Shown one piece after another: positions 20,165-31,197 of a stretch of 64,000 nt of DNA. The first letter of the stretch is position 1. The number at the start of each line of letters is the position of its first letter. The notes beneath the pieces were generated by a model that searched no databases, was not told the origin of the DNA, and worked only from the letters and a program-made list of their open reading frames with translations. The stretch is from Chitinophaga pinensis (GTDB taxonomy: Bacteria; Bacteroidota; Bacteroidia; Chitinophagales; Chitinophagaceae), in assembly GCA_945897185.1 (NCBI GenBank), contig CAMDFC010000001.1:58448-122447 (forward strand). Direction: 5' to 3'. The translations under genes and the position numbers were made by a program.

Positions 20165-21462
20165 ATGATTTAATTATCCTGTTTCTTCTCATACTGATTA
20201 ATGGTTTTTTTTCCATGGCAGAAATAGCGCTGGTGTCGGCGCGAAAACCCAGGCTAGAAGGACAGGCAAACAAAGGAGATTTACGTGCCAAAAGAGCATT
20301 AACGCTAGCTCAACATCCAGACTCATTCCTATCTACAGTACAAATTGGAATTACTTTGATAGGGATATTTACGGGGGTGTTCTCAGGAGAGCGCATTGTT
20401 GATGATGTTGAAAGCTATTTTAAATTTTCACCTTCTGTTTCTGCCTACAGCAATGAGTTGGCAACATTTGCAGTAGTCATAGTTATTACTTTCTTCTCTC
20501 TTGTTTTTGGAGAGTTGATTCCCAAAAGAATTGGACTTTCCAATCCGGAAGGTATTGCAAAGTCAGTGGCTGGACCAATGCTGTTTATTTCAAGATTTAC
20601 TTATCCATTCGTCTGGTTGCTTTCTAAAACTTCCACCTTGGTTTTAAAAATGTTCAGACTAAAGCCGGATGAATCACAAGTGACTGAGGAAGAGATAAAA
20701 GCAATCATTAATGAGGGTACAGAACATGGGGCCATTGAAGAGACGGAACAAGAAATTATTCAACGTGTATTTCATTTGGGAGACAGGAACATCACTTCAC
20801 TCATGACCCATAGAAGTGATATCATTTGGTTCGATTTGCTGGATAATGAAATTAGCATTCGTGAAAAGATTCTTCAAGAACCTCACTCCGTTTATCCTGT
20901 ATGCGACAGGACAATAGACAATATCAAGGGTATTGTATCCATAAAAGACATGTATGTCAATCCAGACGATATATCCTTTAAGGAAGTGATGGAAATACCG
21001 CTATTTGTGCCGGAGAATATCAGTCCCTATCAATTGCTAGAAAAATTTAAACAATCCAAAATTCATACCAGCTTCGTAGTAGACGAATACGGCTCCTTAA
21101 TGGGTCTTGTTACCTTAAATGATATTCTAGAAGCTATTGTAGGTGATCTCCCTCAACTTGATTTACAAGATTATGAAATCACTGAACGAGAAGACGGCAG
21201 TTACCTGGTGGATGCACAAATTCCATTTTATGATTTCTTAACCCGCTTCGAGAAAGCAGATTGGATGAATGAAGGTGAACAAGAGTTTGACACCTTGGCT
21301 GGGTTTATTTTACATCAACTAGAACGTATTCCTTCTACAGGAGATCAGTTTGAATGGAAAGGATTTACTTTCGAAATAATTGATATGGATGGGCATCGAA
21401 TTGACAAGGTGCTTGTAAAAGTGTCTGAGAAACTTCGTAGTGAAATGCAAGAAGAAGAATAA
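20161..21462 (+). CDS. Hemolysin/CorC-type (CNNM + CBS) membrane protein
   Basis: MNDLIILFLLILINGFFSMAEIALVSARKPRLE, GELIPKRIGLSNPEGIA, HRSDIIWFD..., SFVVDEYGSLMGLVTLNDILEAIVGD. Start taken at 20161. Confidence 0.92.
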   Translation: MNDLIILFLLILINGFFSMAEIALVSARKPRLEGQANKGDLRAKRALTLAQHPDSFLSTVQIGITLIGIFTGVFSGERIVDDVESYFKFSPSVSAYSNELATFAVVIVITFFSLVFGELIPKRIGLSNPEGIAKSVAGPMLFISRFTYPFVWLLSKTSTLVLKMFRLKPDESQVTEEEIKAIINEGTEHGAIEETEQEIIQRVFHLGDRNITSLMTHRSDIIWFDLLDNEISIREKILQEPHSVYPVCDRTIDNIKGIVSIKDMYVNPDDISFKEVMEIPLFVPENISPYQLLEKFKQSKIHTSFVVDEYGSLMGLVTLNDILEAIVGDLPQLDLQDYEITEREDGSYLVDAQIPFYDFLTRFEKADWMNEGEQEFDTLAGFILHQLERIPSTGDQFEWKGFTFEIIDMDGHRIDKVLVKVSEKLRSEMQEEE

Positions 21463-21464
21463 CC

Positions 21465-22253
21465 ATGATGGATCTTTCTCTAAAAACAAAAATAGCACTG
21501 GTATGTGGAGGCTCGCAAGGTATAGGGAAAGCCATTGCTATTGAATTGGCCAACTTAGGTGCAACTTGTATTTTACTTGCTAGAAATGAAGCCGCCTTGC
21601 TAGCAGCAGTGGAAACACTTTCTAAAGAAAACGGACAACAACACCATTTTTTTGTTGTTGATTTTACCAACCTGGATGCAGTTCGTGAAATGGCAAATCA
21701 ACTTTCAGAAAAGTTTAGCATTGATATCTTGATAAACAATACAGGCGGACCCTCAGCCGGCCCCATAGCAGCGGCAGATCCAACAGTTTTTGAAAATACA
21801 TTTCGCCAACATTTAATTTGTAATCACCTATTTGCTCAAGCCGTAATTCCTACAATGAAATCAAAAGGTTGGGGTAGAATCATCAACGTGATTTCTACTT
21901 CAGTCAAAATTCCAATTAATAATCTTGGTGTTTCCAATACCATAAGGGCTGCAGTTGCTTCCTGGGGAAAAACTTTATCAAATGAGCTTGCTCCTTTTGG
22001 CATCACAGTAAATAGCTTACTTCCTGGATTTATTTCAACCTCAAGGTTGGATGCAGTTGCAGAAAGTTTTGCAGCTAGTGCAGGTGTTTCTATTGAATCA
22101 ATGGTTGAAAGCATGAAAAATTCTGTACCAGCCAAAAGATTCGGATCTCCTCAAGAAATAGCCGTTGTTGCTGCTTTTGTTGCTTCTCCGGCAGCTTCGT
22201 ATCTTAATGGAATTACCATACCAGTGGATGGTGGTAGAACCGGGACCATTTAA
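21465..22253 (+). CDS. SDR family oxidoreductase
   Basis: ALVCGGSQGIGKAIAIELA, LINNTGGPSAGP, INVISTSVKIPI, PVDGGRTGTI. Confidence 0.9.
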   Translation: MMDLSLKTKIALVCGGSQGIGKAIAIELANLGATCILLARNEAALLAAVETLSKENGQQHHFFVVDFTNLDAVREMANQLSEKFSIDILINNTGGPSAGPIAAADPTVFENTFRQHLICNHLFAQAVIPTMKSKGWGRIINVISTSVKIPINNLGVSNTIRAAVASWGKTLSNELAPFGITVNSLLPGFISTSRLDAVAESFAASAGVSIESMVESMKNSVPAKRFGSPQEIAVVAAFVASPAASYLNGITIPVDGGRTGTI

Positions 22254-22264
22254 AACCAATAAGC

Positions 22265-23518
22265 ATGGAACTAAGTAAAAAATATGCAGATTTGCTCGAT
22301 AAAGATGATGTGTTGAGTAGTTTTAGAAACAAGTTTATTATCCCGGAAAAAGAAGGAATTCAACGCACCTATTTCTTGGGAAACTCATTGGGTTTGCAAC
22401 CTAAAACCACTTCCAATTCCATCGATTATATTTTACACCAGTGGGGAAATGAAGGGGTTGAATCTTTTTTTAATGGAGAGCGTCCTTGGATGGATTTGCA
22501 TGATCAACTGCTTGGCCCTCTCTCACAAATTGCAGGTGCTCAAAAACAGGAAATCAGTGTAATGGGTCAGCTTACAATAAATATCCATCTGATGTTTGTC
22601 AGTTTTTTTAGGCCAGAAGGGAAGCGTCACAAAATGTTGGTAGAAGCCAAGGCTTTTCCAAGCGATCAGTATGCCTTCACCTCTTATCTTGAACATTTGG
22701 GATTGAATCCAGCAGATCATCTTATTGAAATACAACCTCAAAAAGAAAACAGTGCCATACAGGATGAGGACATCATTGCTGCAATTGAAAAACATGCAGA
22801 TGAAATTGCATTGGTTTTTATTGGAGGCGTCAATTACTATACAGGTCAATTATTTGACCTGGAAAGAATTGCCAAAGCCGCAAAGTCGGCAGGAGCAATG
22901 ATAGGATACGATCTTGCACATGCCATCGGTAATGCAGAATTGAAGTTACACGAATGGGGTGTTGATTTTGCTTGCTGGTGTTCATACAAATATTTGAATG
23001 GGGGACCGGGTGCCGTTGGTGCAATCTTTGTACATGACAACCATTTGCATAACAAGCAAATAAGCAGACTTAATGGATGGTGGGGATACAAAAAAGAAGA
23101 GCGTTTCAAAATGCATAAATTGTTTAACCCGGCGCCAGATGCAACAAGCTGGCAATTGGGAACACCATCTATGATTCTCTATGCTTGTCTTAAAGCATCT
23201 CTTCAAATTTTTGAAGAAGCAGGGTGGAAGGCGGTCCTTGAAAAACAAGCGAAAATTAGATCCTTCTTGGCTTTATCAATTAAAGAGTTAAAGTCGCCAA
23301 TTTTCACCTGTCTCACCCCAGACAAAAGAGGTTGCCAGGTTTCTCTTTTGTTTCATGAAAAAGGCAGACAAGTATACGACCGCCTATTTGAACAAGGGTT
23401 CATGGTAGATTGGAGAGAACCCAATGTAATCAGATTGGCTCCTGTACCTTTATATAATTCTTTTAACGACATCTGGAAATTTCATCATTCGATGAAAGAA
23501 ATTCTTGCCTCAGTATAA
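22265..23518 (+). CDS. kynU: Kynureninase
   Basis: TYFLGNSLGLQPK, RPWMDLHDQLLGPLSQIAGA, GYDLAHAIGNAELKLHEWGVDFACWCSYKYLNGGPGAVGAIFVH, LNGWWGYKKEERFKM. Confidence 0.95.
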   Translation: MELSKKYADLLDKDDVLSSFRNKFIIPEKEGIQRTYFLGNSLGLQPKTTSNSIDYILHQWGNEGVESFFNGERPWMDLHDQLLGPLSQIAGAQKQEISVMGQLTINIHLMFVSFFRPEGKRHKMLVEAKAFPSDQYAFTSYLEHLGLNPADHLIEIQPQKENSAIQDEDIIAAIEKHADEIALVFIGGVNYYTGQLFDLERIAKAAKSAGAMIGYDLAHAIGNAELKLHEWGVDFACWCSYKYLNGGPGAVGAIFVHDNHLHNKQISRLNGWWGYKKEERFKMHKLFNPAPDATSWQLGTPSMILYACLKASLQIFEEAGWKAVLEKQAKIRSFLALSIKELKSPIFTCLTPDKRGCQVSLLFHEKGRQVYDRLFEQGFMVDWREPNVIRLAPVPLYNSFNDIWKFHHSMKEILASV

Positions 23519-23538
23519 ATTGATAATTCCTATCTGGT

Positions 23539-24345
23539 ATGAATAGAAAAGAATTGGTTGAGCAGATAAAACTGAAGAAAAGCTATCTCTGCGTTGGATT
23601 AGATACAGATTCTGTAAAAATACCTGCACATCTACACAACGAAGAAGATCCGATTTTTGCTTTCAACAAAGCCATCATAGACGCAACCTTACCCTATTGT
23701 GTTGCCTATAAAATCAATACCGCCTTTTACGAAGCACAGGGTCTGAAAGGCTGGGCAGCATTGGAAAAAACGGTGAACTATATTCCTGCTTCGCATTTTA
23801 AAATTGCTGATGCCAAGCGTGGCGATATTGGAAATACTTCTACGCAATACGCCATAGCATTTTTGAAGCAATTGCCTTTTGATGCAATCACCATTGCGCC
23901 CTATATGGGTGAAGATAGTGTGAAGCCTTTTCTTCAGTTTGAAGGGAAGTGGGCAATAGTATTGGGACTCACCTCAAATTCAGGAGCACATGATTTTGAA
24001 TTGAAAACATTAGAAGGCGGGGAAAGACTTTATGAGAAGGTCATTAGGACAGTCGCTTCATGGGGCACACCTGAAAATTTAATGTTTGTAGTTGGTGCAA
24101 CACGCGCTGATGAATTCATTAATCTGCGTTCCATTGCTCCCGATCATTTTTTCCTGGTGCCCGGTGTAGGTGCACAAGGGGGAAGTTTAAATGAGATATC
24201 GCAAAAAGCAATGAACAAAGAAGTCGGTTTGCTGGTCAATTCCAGTAGAGATATCATTTTTGCTTCGAGCAAAGAAGACTTTGCTTCAGCTGCTGCTGCA
24301 AAAGCCAAATCCTATGCTGAAGAAATGGCCTTGTTTATTCCTTAA
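23539..24345 (+). CDS. pyrF: Orotidine 5'-phosphate decarboxylase (type 2)
   Basis: [57 protein letters not shown]. Confidence 0.94.
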   Translation: MNRKELVEQIKLKKSYLCVGLDTDSVKIPAHLHNEEDPIFAFNKAIIDATLPYCVAYKINTAFYEAQGLKGWAALEKTVNYIPASHFKIADAKRGDIGNTSTQYAIAFLKQLPFDAITIAPYMGEDSVKPFLQFEGKWAIVLGLTSNSGAHDFELKTLEGGERLYEKVIRTVASWGTPENLMFVVGATRADEFINLRSIAPDHFFLVPGVGAQGGSLNEISQKAMNKEVGLLVNSSRDIIFASSKEDFASAAAAKAKSYAEEMALFIP

Positions 24346-25003
24346 CCATAGCGCTACTGAGTTTTTCAGCCCATCGCGTATACTCTTTTTTGGATGGATG
24401 TAGTTTGTCTTCTGCTACCAGACTTAAATCTTGCTTTACTTCTCGGGTGCCAATAGTGATTTCAATGTAGTGTACTTTATGTTTTTCTGAAGTTTTCTTA
24501 TTCATAACATTGAAATGATCAATCTCACTGGCAATTTTAGCTCGATCTCTTCTTTCTGCAAAAGGTGTTGCTCCCCAATCGGGTATGCTGAGTACAAAAA
24601 CATGCTGAGGTTTGTCTCCTGCAAATTGAATAGCTTGTAACATCAGCTGCTCAAACTCTTTTTGATATGTAGCAATATCTCTTCCCCTGTATTGGTTGTT
24701 TACGCCAATCAGTAGACTTACATAATCGTAATTGCTTTTTAAAGTCCGCTTTGTTATAGCATCCATTAGTTCGTCGGTAGTCCACCCCGTCTTTGCTACA
24801 ATCTCAGGATCTGCAATAGACATTCCTTTTTTTCGCAGTAAATCGACTGTCTGGTGTGGAAAATTATCTTCAAGCGGTAAGCCTTCGCCAATCGTATAAG
24901 AATCGCCCAACGCCAAGTAGGAATAGTTTTGCTGTGCAGTTGTTTCCATTATACTCATGAGGTAAAAGCTAAGAAATAAAAAGATATAACGCAAGTTTTC
25001 CAT
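24335..25003 (-). CDS. SGNH/GDSL hydrolase, secreted
   Basis: [45 protein letters not shown]. Confidence 0.88.
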   Translation of the reverse strand: MENLRYIFLFLSFYLMSIMETTAQQNYSYLALGDSYTIGEGLPLEDNFPHQTVDLLRKKGMSIADPEIVAKTGWTTDELMDAITKRTLKSNYDYVSLLIGVNNQYRGRDIATYQKEFEQLMLQAIQFAGDKPQHVFVLSIPDWGATPFAERRDRAKIASEIDHFNVMNKKTSEKHKVHYIEITIGTREVKQDLSLVAEDKLHPSKKEYTRWAEKLSSAMVKE

Positions 25004-25061
25004 ACAGGTTCAATTTAACCATTTTGGCTTTATCTTTAAGCATAACCGAAATTAACTGCTC

Positions 25062-27527
25062 ATGAAAAGATTGGTATTACTCCTGGCTATGCTTTTGTCT
25101 GTTTGCCTGGTCTCAGCCCAGCAAACCTATCATCAAAAAGCAAATTATGATTTGGCCTCTAGGTTTTCTCCAAAGAAGTTGGAGAAAATGATTTTTTCAA
25201 CTGCTGTTGATCCACACTGGACAAAATCTGGAAATAAGTTTTGGTACATGTATGAAACAACTGCGGGTAAAAAATGGGTAGTGGTTGATCCAGTAAAAAT
25301 GACAAAAACGGCCATGTTCGATAACGATAAATTGGCTGCAAACCTAACACGTATTGTAAAGGATCCTTTTGATGGCAAACACCTGTCTATTGAAAACCTG
25401 AAGTTCGTTCGCGATGACAATTGGATTCGCTTCGAAGTAAAGAGCAGTCTAGAAGTTGAAAAGAAAGATTCAACTAAAAAAGCAAATGCAGCAAAAGAGA
25501 AAAAGGTTTTTTATTTCGAATACCATATCAGCGCAGATTCTTTGGTGGAGTTGAAAGACCATAAAAAGCCTGTTGCTAAACCCTCTTGGGCAAATGTTTC
25601 TCCTGATCAAAAATGGGTTGTATATGCAAAGAATTTCAACCTCTACCGCATGGATACAGCAAACATGAGAAAGGCAGCACTCAACGATCAGGATAGTACT
25701 ATTATTGAAGAACAACTGACAAAAGACGGTATTCAATATTATGGTTTTGGAGAAGGATTTGGAGAGAGTAACGTAGAGCAACTCGCGAATGCAAAAAAAA
25801 GAAAGTCAGTTCCTGTACTTTGGTCACCTAATTCTCAACAGTTTGTGGTGATGAGAACAGACAGCAGAAAAGTGAAAGACCTTTGGGTGATAAATAGCAT
25901 TGCAGAGCCACGTCCGACCTTAGAGACTTACAAATACCACATGCCAGGTGAGAAAGAGGCGCCTGTGAGAGAGATGTATTTGTTTGCCGTTGCTGATAAA
26001 AAAATACAGCGGATTGGTCTTGAATTGTTCAAGGATCAGGAAGTAGCAGCATGGCCAGCAGAAATGGAAAAGAAAATGCGCGATGAAGAACACAGGCCAC
26101 TTAAATGGTTAGGAGACGACAATCGTTTTTATTTCAGCAGGACAAGCAGAGACCTGAAGAAAGTTGATATGTGTTCTTACGATATCACTTCTTCAAAGGT
26201 GAATGTGCTTGTAGAAGAACGTCTAAATACCTATATCGAAATAAGGAAACCCGTTTTCTTTAATAATGGAAAAGAGTTCATTCACTGGAGCGAGCAAGAT
26301 GGATGGGCGCATTTATACCATTATGATGCTGACGGAAAGCTAAAGGGTCAGGTAACTAGTGGACCATGGCATGTGGAAGAAATTGAAGGTTTTGATGAAA
26401 AAACCAAGACCGTTTATTTTACTGCAAATGGAAAAGAAGCAGGAGAAGATCCGTACTATCTTCATTTTTATAAATCAGGTTTAGACGGAAGTGGCGTTAA
26501 ATTATTGAACACAGGAGATTTTGACCATGCTGTGGTATTGGATGACGCTAAGAAATTCTTTGTCAATAACTCATCAAGAGTAAATACTGCACCTGTTTCT
26601 GCATTGTATGATGCCAATGGAAAAAAGGTAATGGATTTGGAAAAGACAGACCTCACTTCCTTGATGCAAGCCGGATATAAGTTTCCAGAACCCTTTACAG
26701 CCAAAGCGGACGATGGCATCACAGACTTGTATGGTGTAATCTACAAGCCATTTGATTTTGATTCAACTAAGAAATACCCCATCATCGCATACGTATATCC
26801 TGGTCCACAAACTGAATCAGTCAACAAAGCCTTTGGCCGAAGCATGGATCGTATTGATAGATTAGCGCAGTTTGGTTTTGTGGTGGTCACCTTGGGAAAT
26901 AGAGGCGGACATCCTTCTCGTTCAAAATGGTACCATAACTACGGTTACGGTAACCTGAGAGATTATGGATTGGCTGATAAAAAAACAGTGATTGAGCAAT
27001 TGGCGCAAAAGCATAAATATCTAGATGTAAGCAGGGTGGGTATCCATGGGCATTCAGGTGGTGGTTTTATGTCGACTGCCGCGATGTTGGTGTATCCTGA
27101 TTTCTTTAAAGTAGCGGTTTCTTCTGCAGGCAATCATGAAAACAACATTTACAACAGGTGGTGGAGTGAGAAGCACCATGGTGTGAGAGAACAAATCACT
27201 GATAAGGGAGATACTACTTTCTTGTATGCAATTGAAAAGAATTCTGAACTTGCTAAAAACCTGAAAGGAAGATTGATGCTTTCAACTGGAGATATTGATA
27301 ATAATGTGCATCCAGGAAATACAATTCGTATGGCCAATGCACTTATCAAAGCCAATAAGAGATTTGATTTGGTGGTATTACCTGGACAAAGACATGGTTA
27401 TGGAGATATGACTGAATACCATTTTTGGTTGATGGGTGATTATTTCAGCAAATGGTTATTGGGTGATTTTTCACAGTCAGTTGATATCATGGAAATGAAT
27501 CGAGATATGCCACAAAACAAGAAATAA
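25062..27527 (+). CDS. S9 family prolyl oligopeptidase/dipeptidyl peptidase IV-like
   Basis: Signal peptide; GIHGHSGGGFMSTAAMLVYP (Ser), GDIDNNVHPGNT (Asp), GQRHGYGD (His). Confidence 0.92.
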   Translation: MKRLVLLLAMLLSVCLVSAQQTYHQKANYDLASRFSPKKLEKMIFSTAVDPHWTKSGNKFWYMYETTAGKKWVVVDPVKMTKTAMFDNDKLAANLTRIVKDPFDGKHLSIENLKFVRDDNWIRFEVKSSLEVEKKDSTKKANAAKEKKVFYFEYHISADSLVELKDHKKPVAKPSWANVSPDQKWVVYAKNFNLYRMDTANMRKAALNDQDSTIIEEQLTKDGIQYYGFGEGFGESNVEQLANAKKRKSVPVLWSPNSQQFVVMRTDSRKVKDLWVINSIAEPRPTLETYKYHMPGEKEAPVREMYLFAVADKKIQRIGLELFKDQEVAAWPAEMEKKMRDEEHRPLKWLGDDNRFYFSRTSRDLKKVDMCSYDITSSKVNVLVEERLNTYIEIRKPVFFNNGKEFIHWSEQDGWAHLYHYDADGKLKGQVTSGPWHVEEIEGFDEKTKTVYFTANGKEAGEDPYYLHFYKSGLDGSGVKLLNTGDFDHAVVLDDAKKFFVNNSSRVNTAPVSALYDANGKKVMDLEKTDLTSLMQAGYKFPEPFTAKADDGITDLYGVIYKPFDFDSTKKYPIIAYVYPGPQTESVNKAFGRSMDRIDRLAQFGFVVVTLGNRGGHPSRSKWYHNYGYGNLRDYGLADKKTVIEQLAQKHKYLDVSRVGIHGHSGGGFMSTAAMLVYPDFFKVAVSSAGNHENNIYNRWWSEKHHGVREQITDKGDTTFLYAIEKNSELAKNLKGRLMLSTGDIDNNVHPGNTIRMANALIKANKRFDLVVLPGQRHGYGDMTEYHFWLMGDYFSKWLLGDFSQSVDIMEMNRDMPQNKK

Positions 27528-27561
27528 GCAAATCGCTGCTTTACTTGTTATCTTTGCAGGG

Positions 27562-28503
27562 ATGAAACCATTGGTCTTATCCCTGCTTTTTTTTTGTCTC
27601 TCCAGTGCTTTATTTGCCCAGGATAGAGATACACTTGTGTCTATGGGAGGAAAGCAGGTTACACTTACTCCAGTTGTTATAAGAAAAGGAACCAATGTGC
27701 CTGGATTTATAAAACGTGTGGAGGAAGATTCTACATTCTACAAAGCCTTCAAGAACCTTCGTGTGCTCAATTATAGTGCTACCAATGATGTTCGAATGTT
27801 TGACAAGAAAGGAAGGGTGAAGTCGAGTTTATTCAGCAAAACAAAACAATGGGCTGCAAATGGTTGTAGGGTTACCCAGGTGTTAGAAGAAAAAGTTACC
27901 GGAGATTACTATGATGAAAACCTCAATCCAAATTATTATACTGGAGAGCTTTATGCTTCTCTGTTTTTTTCAAGGGATACTTTATGCGGACAAACCAATG
28001 TGATCAGTGATATTCAGCGATCAATTAAGGGTAAACGGGGGTTAGATAAAAGGAAAGAGCAACTGAAGATGTTGTTTTTCAATCCAGGGAAAGACATTCC
28101 AGGAATTCCTTTAATGGGAAACAAGGTGCAGGTTTTTGATGATAAGCACAGTGATTTATATGACTTCTCAGTTGATATTCAAGAATACAAAGGCAAAACC
28201 GCCTATGTATTTACGCTAAAAATAAAAGAGGGTTTGTCTGTGTTTAAAAGAGATGATGTTGTTATTGATGAGATGACCACCTGGTTTGATTACAGCAGTT
28301 TTGAAGTGATGGAGCGTGATTACAAAATGACCTACAATGCTGGTGTATATCGCTTTGATGTAACGATGCACGTTGAAATAGATAAGTTTGGTGAATTTCT
28401 TTATCCCAAATTAATAAGATACGATGGAAGCTGGGGTGTCTTGGTCAAAGGGAGTGAACGTGGTTTATTTACAGCCACGCTTTATGGCCTTTCCGTAAAA
28501 TGA
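27562..28503 (+). CDS. Secreted protein of unknown function
   Basis: Signal peptide MKPLVLSLLFFCLSSALFAQ; no family motif recognised with confidence. Confidence 0.7.
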   Translation: MKPLVLSLLFFCLSSALFAQDRDTLVSMGGKQVTLTPVVIRKGTNVPGFIKRVEEDSTFYKAFKNLRVLNYSATNDVRMFDKKGRVKSSLFSKTKQWAANGCRVTQVLEEKVTGDYYDENLNPNYYTGELYASLFFSRDTLCGQTNVISDIQRSIKGKRGLDKRKEQLKMLFFNPGKDIPGIPLMGNKVQVFDDKHSDLYDFSVDIQEYKGKTAYVFTLKIKEGLSVFKRDDVVIDEMTTWFDYSSFEVMERDYKMTYNAGVYRFDVTMHVEIDKFGEFLYPKLIRYDGSWGVLVKGSERGLFTATLYGLSVK

Positions 28504-29558
28504 TTAATACTGGTATAGCCACGCCATTTCTCAATTACTTTTTTTAGGTCTTCAGCAAGTTCACTTTCAAACAACATTTCTTTTTCTGTTTCAGGATGAA
28601 TAAATCCTAATGTTTGAGCATGTAGTGCTTGTCTTTTACAAATATCAAAACAGTTGTCTACAAATTGCTTGTATTTGGTGAAGACAGTCCCTTTTAAAAT
28701 TCGATTACCCCCGTAGATCTCGTCATTAAAAAGCGAATGGCCAATATGTTGCATATGCACCCTAATTTGGTGTGTCCTGCCAGTTTCAAGTACGCATTCA
28801 ACGAGGCTTACATACCTCATGTTTTCAAGTACCCGATAATGGGTGATGGCCTCTTTGCCTTGGTCGCCTTCCGGAAAAACATCCATTAATTTTCTTAAAC
28901 GGGTATGTCTGGCGATATGTCCATTGATGGTTCCACCAGTTTCATCAAAATTACCCCAGACCAAGGCAATGTATTTTCGCTGCACCGTATGGTCGAAGAA
29001 TTGTTTTGCCAATTTAACTGCAGCCAATTCTGATTTTGCAAGTACAATCAAGCCGCTTGTATTTTTATCAATCCGATGGACCAACCCAAAGCGAGGAAGT
29101 TTGGATTCATCCAAATCGGGTTGTTGTTTTTTTAAATGCCAGGCAACACCATTAATCAATGTCCCACTAAAATTTCCTGCACCTGGATGGACCACCATTC
29201 CTGCAGGTTTGTTGATTACCAAAACGTGGTCGTCTTCAAATACGATATTCAGGGGAAGTTCTTCAGCAATGATTTCGTAGGTTACCGGGTCTGTATCTGA
29301 ATAGAATATGATTTGGTCTTCTGGTTTTACTTTGTAGTTGGATTTTATTTTTTGGCTATTGACCAGCACCATACCATTGTCAATGGCATTTTGGATTTTA
29401 TTTCTGGAAGTGTTTACAACTTTATGGAGTAAGAATTTGTCTATGCGTAGAGGTTCTTGTCCTTTGTCCACAACCAAAGTAAGCCGCTCGTAGAGTTCTT
29501 CAGAATTTAATTCGTTGTTTTCTTCAATATGTAGATCTTCTATTTCCTCCTGCGACAT
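28482..29558 (-). CDS. RluA/RluD family pseudouridine synthase
   Basis: S4-like N-term; HRIDKNTSGLIVLAKS, ALVWGNF, LETGRTHQIRVHMQHIGHSLFNDEIYGG. Start at MSQEEIEDL. Confidence 0.95.
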   Translation of the reverse strand: MSQEEIEDLHIEENNELNSEELYERLTLVVDKGQEPLRIDKFLLHKVVNTSRNKIQNAIDNGMVLVNSQKIKSNYKVKPEDQIIFYSDTDPVTYEIIAEELPLNIVFEDDHVLVINKPAGMVVHPGAGNFSGTLINGVAWHLKKQQPDLDESKLPRFGLVHRIDKNTSGLIVLAKSELAAVKLAKQFFDHTVQRKYIALVWGNFDETGGTINGHIARHTRLRKLMDVFPEGDQGKEAITHYRVLENMRYVSLVECVLETGRTHQIRVHMQHIGHSLFNDEIYGGNRILKGTVFTKYKQFVDNCFDICKRQALHAQTLGFIHPETEKEMLFESELAEDLKKVIEKWRGYTSINHFTERP

Positions 29559-29606
29559 TATACTTATTTTTGCAAAGTTAATTGATTGTTCACCAATAGC
29601 TTCCAG

Positions 29607-30305
29607 ATGCGCCAAGATGTACATTTTAGAGATTTGGGTATTGTAGAATATGGTGAGGCTTGGCAAATACAGGAGGCTTTGTTAAAGGCCAGTACATCAA
29701 TAAAATCAAGGCGGGTGAAGGGAGAAACAACCGAAGAGACGGAACACCATCTACTATTTTGTGAACATCCACCCGTATACACCTTGGGGAAAAGTGGTGA
29801 TGAGGCGCACATCTTGATTTCGAAAGAGGAGCTTTCCCAAAGGAATATTGCCTATTATCCAACAAATAGAGGCGGGGATATTACGTTTCATGGTCTTGGT
29901 CAGGTTGTAGGGTATCCTATACTTGATCTTGAGAAATATTATACAGACATTGGCAAGTATTTAAGGTCGTTGGAAGAGGTAATTATTTTAGTGTTAGCAG
30001 AATACGGACTCAAAGGTGATCGTAGTCCGGGTGAAACCGGAGTTTGGCTAGACCCTGATAATAAAATGAAGGCCCGAAAAATCTGTGCTTTGGGTGTACG
30101 TTGTAGCAGGTGGGTAACCATGCACGGATTTGCTTTGAATGTAAACACGAATTTGGATTACTTTACCTTAATTGTTCCTTGTGGTATAGCTGATAAACAA
30201 GTAACCTCTTTGGAGAAAGAATTGGGAAGAATTGTTGAAATGGAAGAAGTGAAGAGGCGGATTAAAGAAAAGTTTTCTCTTGTTTTTGAATGTAATCTTA
30301 TTTGA
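29607..30305 (+). CDS. lipB: Octanoyltransferase
   Basis: CEHPPVYTLGKSG, TNRGGDITFHGLGQVVGYPILDL, GLKGDRSPGETGVWL, CALGVRCSRWVTMHGFALNVN. Confidence 0.96.
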   Translation: MRQDVHFRDLGIVEYGEAWQIQEALLKASTSIKSRRVKGETTEETEHHLLFCEHPPVYTLGKSGDEAHILISKEELSQRNIAYYPTNRGGDITFHGLGQVVGYPILDLEKYYTDIGKYLRSLEEVIILVLAEYGLKGDRSPGETGVWLDPDNKMKARKICALGVRCSRWVTMHGFALNVNTNLDYFTLIVPCGIADKQVTSLEKELGRIVEMEEVKRRIKEKFSLVFECNLI

Positions 30306-31197
30306 TATCTGAAGGGATATAAAATCTATTTTTCTCTCTTAATTTTCCGGCTTCGTATAGTTCGTATTTGAACCAGCCGCTTTTATAGAAATTCGACCTG
30401 TCTATAAGCAACAGCGGTTCTTTGATGTTTTTCATCTCAAAGACAGGCATACCTTCTTTGGTATAGACATGCATGCTGAATCTCTTTTTATGTACATCAG
30501 GCAATGCAATCACGAGGTTACCTTCGTTGTTGGTAAAAATGAATGCTGAGGGGTTAAAAAAATCTTCTTTTGTTGTATTCTCTATTTTGAGAATTGGCTT
30601 TATCACTTGGTCTACATAGCGAATGATTTTCATTGCTTTTTCTGGGTTTGCTTTGAATACGCTGTCTATTTTTTTTAAAATAACAGAGTCTGATTTTAAT
30701 GCCTTTTTAAGGTCAGTTGCAAGCGTAGAATTTGATTTGATAATGCTATCCAATTGCGTTGCAGAAATCATTTTATTCTCGATCTCTTTTTTATCTGCAT
30801 ACTTCTGATCTGTGTTTTTGATTTCTATGCTGGGTTTTTTAGGTGCAGTGAACATATACCTGCTGCCAGACCGCAAATAAAATATTCGGTAATAATAATT
30901 TTCGCTGTTTGGTTTTTTATATGCAAATCCGTTGGTGATTGCACCCGGGTCTGGCATAGTTACAATTGAGCGGAACCCACCTATAGAGTCTTTTGATTGT
31001 TGTATGATAAGCTGAGCGATGTCGTTGTAAGGATTGACCCAGCCAATTATGATTGCCCCGTTATTTACCTGTACTGTAAAGTTTGGCAAACTGTCTTGTG
31101 CATGGGTCGTTATGACCAATGAAAACAAAACGGGAAGGATGGCGGCAGCAAGCTTGGGTCTGAAGGAAACCATTGAAACAAAGTTAACAAGGTTCAT
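30298..31197 (-). CDS. Secreted protein of unknown function
   Basis: Signal-like N-term (AAAILPVLFSLVITTHAQ) followed by FN3-like IIIGWVNPYNDIAQLIIQQS; no confident family. Confidence 0.6.
   Translation of the reverse strand: MNLVNFVSMVSFRPKLAAAILPVLFSLVITTHAQDSLPNFTVQVNNGAIIIGWVNPYNDIAQLIIQQSKDSIGGFRSIVTMPDPGAITNGFAYKKPNSENYYYRIFYLRSGSRYMFTAPKKPSIEIKNTDQKYADKKEIENKMISATQLDSIIKSNSTLATDLKKALKSDSVILKKIDSVFKANPEKAMKIIRYVDQVIKPILKIENTTKEDFFNPSAFIFTNNEGNLVIALPDVHKKRFSMHVYTKEGMPVFEMKNIKEPLLLIDRSNFYKSGWFKYELYEAGKLREKNRFYIPSDIK

Noticed and set aside
22265-23518. Kynureninase as part of a tryptophan-catabolism cluster
   Set aside because: No other kynurenine-pathway gene recognised nearby; looks like a stand-alone gene.
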